Source of the DNA: Ruminococcus sp. | GTDB taxonomy: Bacteria; Bacillota; Clostridia; Oscillospirales; Ruminococcaceae | Direction of reading: 5' to 3' | DNA: 64,000 bases | Assembly (NCBI GenBank): GCA_015066665.1 | Contig: SVNX01000001.1 | Span: 98,269 to 162,268 of the forward strand | In this document: piece after piece, positions 60,954-64,000 of the stretch | Layout of the letters: each line of letters starts with the position of its first letter | Position numbering within the stretch: position 1 is the first letter of the stretch | Position numbers and translations under genes: made by a program | Notes under the pieces: generated by a model | The model's database searches: none | What the model was told of the DNA's origin: nothing | The model's input: only the letters and a program-made list of their open reading frames with translations

Positions 60954-61376
60954 TCAGTGGCAGTCCTCGCAGTCCGGAACCTTGCCGATGATCGGCTCGG
61001 GATCCACGCCCTGCTTTTCATAGTAGTTCCACAGTGCGGACTTGATGGCCTGCTCAGCCAGAACGGAGCAGTGCACCTTGACCGGCGGCAGTCCGTCGAG
61101 TGCTTCCATCACGGCCTTGTTGGTCAGTGTCAGCGCTTCCTCAATGGTCTTGCCCATGATCAGCTCTGTGGCCATGGAGGACGTTGCCACGGCCGCACCG
61201 CAGCCGAATGTCTTGAACTTTACGTCCGTGATCACATTGCCGTCAATCTTCAGATACATCTTCATGATATCGCCGCACTTGGCATTGCCGACCTCGCCGA
61301 TACCGTCTGCATTCTCAATTTCACCCACATTTCTGGGGTTTGTGAAATGGTCCATGACCTTGTCGCTGTAAATCAT
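60954..61376 (-). CDS. iscU: Iron-sulfur cluster assembly scaffold (IscU/NifU-like)
   Basis: 140 residues. Three scaffold cysteines: NAKCGDIM (~35), FGCGAAVA (~61) and VHCSVLAE (~104). Builds [2Fe-2S] clusters with sulfur from the desulfurase encoded just upstream. The C-terminal CEDCH adds extra possible metal ligands, as in Clostridial IscU. ATG at 61376 has GGAGG upstream; the longer frame is the 3' end region of iscS. Confidence 0.95.
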   Translation of the reverse strand: MIYSDKVMDHFTNPRNVGEIENADGIGEVGNAKCGDIMKMYLKIDGNVITDVKFKTFGCGAAVATSSMATELIMGKTIEEALTLTNKAVMEALDGLPPVKVHCSVLAEQAIKSALWNYYEKQGVDPEPIIGKVPDCEDCH

Positions 61377-61420
61377 CGTTTGTTCCTCCTGTTTATGTTG
61401 CGGGCGCTGCCCGTTATTTC

Positions 61421-62614
61421 TTATACCAGTGTAATGCCTTCCTTGCACATTCTTTCCCACATGGGGGACATGGCACGCAGACGGTCAACCACCTGCGGAA
61501 TCACTTCCAGAATGTAGTCCACATCCGCTTCTGTGAATTCCTCGCCGAAGCTCAGACGCAGGGAGCCGTGTGCCACCTCGTGCTTGAGTCCTAGGGACAG
61601 CAGTACATGGGACGGATCCAGCGAGCCGCTTGTGCATGCCGAGCCGGAAGACGCACATACACCAAAGTGATCGAGCATCAGAAGCAGGCTTTCGCCCTCA
61701 ATGCCCACGATGGAAATGTTCACGTTGCCGCAGAGACGCTCTGTGCGGCTGCCGTTGAGGCGGGTCTGCGGAATCTGCAGAATGCCGTCAATCAGCTTGT
61801 CACGCAGAGGCGTGAGCTTTGCGATTTTTGCAGGAATATCGGCTGTTGCAAGCTCAATTGCCTTGGCCAGGCCCATAATACCCGCTGTATTTTCCGTGCC
61901 GGCACGTCTGCCGAACTCCTGACCGCCGCCGTGTACCAGATTCGGCAGGAGCAGACCCTTGCGCACATAGAGCGCACCCACGCCCTTGGGCGCATGGAAC
62001 TTGTGGCCGGACAGGGACAGCATGTCGATGTTCTGTGCCTTGACGTCAATTTCCACATTGCCGATGGCCTGTACGGCGTCGGTGTGGAACAGCACCTTGT
62101 GTGCCTTGCAGATGGCACCGATCTCCGCAATGGGCTGCACCGTGCCGATCTCGTTGTTGGCATACATGATGGTGACAAGTGCGGTATCCTCACGGATGGC
62201 CTTCTCCACGTCCGCAGGATCCACCAGACCCTCGGCGCTGACGGGGAGGTAGGTCACCTCAAAGCCGTGCTTTTCGAGATATTCGCAGGTGTGCAGCACT
62301 GCGTGGTGCTCAAAAACTGTCGTAATGATGTGCTTTTTGCCCTGTGCCGCAAGACGGTCGCAGGTGCCCTTGATGGCCCAGTTGTCGGACTCGGAGCCGC
62401 CGGCGGTGAAGTAGATCTCACCGGCCTGTGCACCAAGGCAGGCTGCCACACGGGCACGGGCTTCATTGAGGGCTGCGTGGGCCTCACGACCCATTTTATA
62501 GATGCTCGAAGCGTTGCCGTACTGCTCTGTGAAGTAGGGCATCATTTCGGCGAGCACCTCGGGGGATACAGCGGTGGTGGCCGCATGATCCGCATAGATG
62601 TATCGTTTTTCCAT
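61421..62614 (-). CDS. iscS: Cysteine desulfurase (IscS/NifS-like)
   Basis: 397 residues. PLP enzyme that takes sulfur from cysteine for iron-sulfur cluster and thio-modification synthesis. PLP lysine in [11 protein letters not shown] (~203); catalytic Cys in SSGSACTSG (~325); HTDAVQ and FEHHAVL bind PLP. First gene of iscS-iscU; no IscR-type regulator gene is adjacent. Promoter at 62680-62708 within an inverted repeat. Confidence 0.95.
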   Translation of the reverse strand: MEKRYIYADHAATTAVSPEVLAEMMPYFTEQYGNASSIYKMGREAHAALNEARARVAACLGAQAGEIYFTAGGSESDNWAIKGTCDRLAAQGKKHIITTVFEHHAVLHTCEYLEKHGFEVTYLPVSAEGLVDPADVEKAIREDTALVTIMYANNEIGTVQPIAEIGAICKAHKVLFHTDAVQAIGNVEIDVKAQNIDMLSLSGHKFHAPKGVGALYVRKGLLLPNLVHGGGQEFGRRAGTENTAGIMGLAKAIELATADIPAKIAKLTPLRDKLIDGILQIPQTRLNGSRTERLCGNVNISIVGIEGESLLLMLDHFGVCASSGSACTSGSLDPSHVLLSLGLKHEVAHGSLRLSFGEEFTEADVDYILEVIPQVVDRLRAMSPMWERMCKEGITLV

Positions 62615-62646
62615 TGTTTTCCCCTTATTTCTTTGATTTTTCGAAG

Positions 62647-62708
62647 ACGGAACGCATTCCGTCAGATGAGTTTCATTCTATTATACCACAATCTGACGGA
62701 AAATGCAA
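62647..62708 (-). promoter_or_regulatory. Promoter and palindromes upstream of iscS
   Basis: Minus strand TTGCAT (62703-62708), 17 bp, TATAAT (62680-62685). CCGTCAGAT (62659-62667) and its complement ATCTGACGG (62691-62699) flank the -10, and GACGGAA/TTCCGTC (62647-62664) overlaps one arm. The first pair is placed like an operator; the second would form a hairpin in the leader. Confidence 0.7.
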
Positions 62709-62813
62709 ATGTATTAGCGTGGTTAACAGGCTGGACGCTGCGTCTGGATTTGTCTGAATCGCATAGATCCATGCAGGATGAATTGTGCATTGTGCCGATT
62801 TGCAAAAATTCTG

Positions 62814-62881
62814 TTGACAGATATATCGAGGTGTGATATACTATATTACAGTAAGATGCATCGAAGTGCGATGCATCGAAG
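62814..62881 (+). promoter_or_regulatory. Promoter and operator-like repeats of the padR gene
   Basis: TTGACA (62814-62819), 17 bp, TATACT (62837-62842). The spacer holds ATATC..GATAT, and after the start site GATGCATCGAAG occurs twice (62855-62866, 62870-62881). PadR regulators usually repress their own gene, so these are candidate binding sites. Confidence 0.7.
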
Positions 62882-62913
62882 CGAGTAGTATGGCAAGAGA
62901 GGAAGAAAGCGGC

Positions 62914-63225
62914 ATGACGGATAAAATCAAGCGTGTTTACGTTCCGATGACGGAAACGGGGTTTTACATTCTGTTCTGTCTGCGGGAGGAAATGCATGGC
63001 TACAGCATCGGGCAGAAGGTCAGGACAATGACGGATGGTGAGGTGACCATCACACCGGGCACGATGTACGGCACCTTGTCCAAGATGGAAAAGGACGGCC
63101 TGATCCGCTTTGTGCGGGAGGAAGAGAAGCGCAAGCTGTATGTGATCACGGCGCTTGGCACAGAGGTGCTGGACATTGAAATCAAGCGGATTCATCGTCT
63201 TTACAGAAATATCGGAGGGAACTGA
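62914..63225 (+). CDS. PadR family transcriptional regulator
   Basis: About 103 residues. Winged helix: MHGYSIGQKV, TPGTMYGTLSKMEKDGLI and a C-terminal dimer helix. Represses genes for transport or stress until a small molecule binds. Start is ATG at 62914 with GAGGA 9-10 nt upstream; ATG at 62890 is an alternative with weaker Shine-Dalgarno. One base separates it from the DUF2812 gene, its usual partner. Confidence 0.9.
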   Translation: MTDKIKRVYVPMTETGFYILFCLREEMHGYSIGQKVRTMTDGEVTITPGTMYGTLSKMEKDGLIRFVREEEKRKLYVITALGTEVLDIEIKRIHRLYRNIGGN

Positions 63226-63226
63226 A

Positions 63227-63787
63227 ATGGAGAAGGACATCAAAAAAACGACAAAGGTTTTCATGCTGCCCGACTATGAGGAAGAGGAGCAGTATCTTGC
63301 AGCGATGCATAAGGAGGGCTGGCGGCTGAAGAAGTGCAAGGGCTATTCCTACACCTTTGAACGCTGCACGCCGGAGGATGTGGTATACCGGCTGGACTTT
63401 AACATGGAAAAGAAGTCGAACATGGAGGATTATCTCAGCATGTACAGGGACTATGGCTGGGAGTACATTCAGGACATGAATGATTACAGCTATTTCCGCA
63501 AGAGTGCGGCGGGTGTGACGCAGGAGGATCTGGAGATTTTCTGCGACAATGCCTCCCGGCTTGCCATGATGGACAGAATCATCAAGGCAAAGCTGCTGCC
63601 GCTGCTGTGCATTTTTCTGCTGATTACCCCCAATGTGATCTATCTGATGATACGGCATATCAGCAGCAGCTTTGCAAGCGGCATGCTGGTTGGTTTCTGG
63701 AGCGCAATTGTTGTTTTGTATGTGTATATTTTTGTGCGCTGTTTTTCCGGATTTGCAAGGCTGAAGAAGAAGTACGGTAATCAATAA
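63227..63787 (+). CDS. DUF2812 domain-containing membrane protein
   Basis: 186 residues. The N-terminal ~100 residues carry the DUF2812 core (EEEEQYLAAMHKEGWRLKK, then CKGYSYTFERC and YRDYGWEYI), followed by two membrane helices (~127-145, 152-172). These proteins are found with PadR regulators and probably sense the membrane or act as the regulated effector; molecular role unknown. GGAGG before the ATG. Ends at a terminator and a truncated repeat element. Confidence 0.88.
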   Translation: MEKDIKKTTKVFMLPDYEEEEQYLAAMHKEGWRLKKCKGYSYTFERCTPEDVVYRLDFNMEKKSNMEDYLSMYRDYGWEYIQDMNDYSYFRKSAAGVTQEDLEIFCDNASRLAMMDRIIKAKLLPLLCIFLLITPNVIYLMIRHISSSFASGMLVGFWSAIVVLYVYIFVRCFSGFARLKKKYGNQ

Positions 63788-63788
63788 A

Positions 63789-63814
63789 AAATCCCCCGCA
63801 TCAGCGGGGGATTT
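63789..63814 (+). terminator. Intrinsic terminator of the padR operon
   Basis: 11-bp stem AAATCCCCCGC / GCGGGGGATTT with an ATCA loop, directly past the stop; element C begins right after it. Confidence 0.88.
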
Positions 63815-63873
63815 GGCTTGTCGAAAAGGGGGCTTTTCTAAAACCTGCCCCCACCCCAACCCCTCCCCCAAAG
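63815..63873. repeat. Element C: truncated, divergent relative of elements A and B
   Basis: Begins GGCTTGTCGAAAAGGGG (compare CAGCTTGTCAAAAAAGT), then TGCCCCCACCCCAACCCCTCCCCCAAAG in two halves similar to the CCCACCCC..CTCCCC part of A and B. It stops at 63873, in what would be the loop of the CCCCTCCCC-AAA-GGGGAGGGG hairpin, where insertion-sequence sequence begins. Confidence 0.65.
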
Positions 63874-63898
63874 TGAACCGAACCAGTAAAAACGTACA

Positions 63899-63942
63899 GT
63901 GACAAAAAAGACCTCCTATGGTATAATAGAACCATAGGAGGT
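63899..63942 (+). promoter_or_regulatory. Transposase promoter inside an RBS-masking inverted repeat
   Basis: GTGACA (63899-63904), 17 bp, TATAAT (63922-63927). ACCTCCTATGGT (63911-63922) and its complement ACCATAGGAGGT (63931-63942) form a 12-bp stem with the -10 in the loop; the right arm holds the AGGAGG of the transposase. Transcripts coming from outside would fold and hide the AGGAGG, whereas those starting at this promoter (near 63934) lack the left arm. Confidence 0.78.
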
Positions 63943-63951
63943 TTAGTTAAT

Positions 63952-64000
63952 ATGGCAAGGAGTTACAGACACATACAGCAGTATGAAAAAGAAATGCTTG
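63952..64000 (+). CDS. Transposase, N-terminus only (3' end outside window)
   Basis: Sixteen codons are visible: MARSYRHIQQYEKEML. The YRHIQQYEKE start resembles the helix-turn-helix N-terminus (orfA) of IS3-type transposases in Clostridia. AGGAGG lies 10 nt before the ATG, inside the masking hairpin. Family cannot be settled from so few residues. Confidence 0.6.
   Translation, partial: MARSYRHIQQYEKEML

Larger units (their letters stand above)
63874..64000 (+). mobile_element. Left end of an insertion sequence (right end outside window)
   Basis: Sequence character changes at 63873/63874 from the GC-rich repeat to TGAACCGAACC and a transposase-type reading frame. It carries its own promoter and a 12-bp inverted repeat ahead of the transposase gene. 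The exact left end and the target duplication cannot be fixed without the right end. Confidence 0.7.

Noticed and set aside
1..64000. tRNA or rRNA genes, replication origin
   Set aside because: No cloverleaf with a GTTCRANNC T-loop, no rRNA-like stretch and no DnaA-box cluster was recognised by reading both strands.

Overview
The window looks like a chromosomal segment of an anaerobic, spore-forming Firmicute of class Clostridia, probably a Ruminococcus-like member of the Oscillospiraceae. The grounds are: spore-germination genes (spoVAD, spoVAE); a Firmicute-type block rnj-gdpP-rplI-dnaB-tilS-ftsH; TmcAL, DUF896, PadR/DUF2812 and PH-domain YdbS/YdbT genes; mid-50s percent G+C judged by eye; strong AGGAGG ribosome binding sites; and many near-perfect TTGACA/TTGCAT-17-TATAAT promoters. 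The species cannot be fixed from sequence reading alone. No tRNA, rRNA or CRISPR array was seen.

Layout. 1-2.4 kb: two Na/Pi cotransporter paralogues (the first cut by the window edge), the second behind a PhoP-type direct repeat. 2.4-4.7 kb: spoVAE/spoVAD with a possible forespore promoter, then a phage-tail-like orphan. 4.8-8.9 kb: a repeat-bearing membrane protein, purA, and an ECF sigma/anti-sigma pair. 9-18.5 kb: ftsH, tilS, dnaB, rplI, gdpP and RNase J on the minus strand, headed by a long structured leader. 18.6-24.4 kb: a degenerate nucleotidyltransferase/phosphomutase fusion, an AGCS symporter, a four-copy 160-bp tandem repeat and a YdbS/YdbT pair. 24.8-33.7 kb: glnA, a lipoprotein, cdd, ackA, tmcAL, a HAD phosphatase, small membrane proteins (DUF2752, DUF4190, two TM2) and prfB. 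33.9-40.1 kb: a tightly overlapped minus-strand operon murD - two M42 peptidases - GNAT - Met_gamma_lyase family - membrane protein. 40.3-46 kb: a zinc-ribbon protein, a sugar-sensor/GGDEF protein, a solute-binding lipoprotein and rnhA. 46-55.6 kb: a surface polysaccharide locus (sugar transferase, manC, gmd, rmd-like reductase, two GT4 glycosyltransferases, divergent flippase) consistent with a GDP-6-deoxymannose-derived glycan. 55.7-63.8 kb: deoD, DUF896, rpsF-ssb-rpsR, a Na+/solute symporter, an amidohydrolase, iscU/iscS, PadR/DUF2812. The window ends in the 5' part of an insertion sequence.

The most unusual signal is a small non-coding repeat element (254 bp at 43484, 320 bp at 24488). 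Both copies sit directly 3' of an intrinsic terminator hairpin, and in each case that gene-specific 24-25 bp hairpin is present again at the other end of the element, like a target duplication covering a whole terminator. The ends form imperfect 17-bp inverted repeats. A third, divergent copy at 63815 follows another terminator and is broken by the insertion sequence. Related modules occur at 28.8 kb and in the tandem array at 21.8-22.4 kb.
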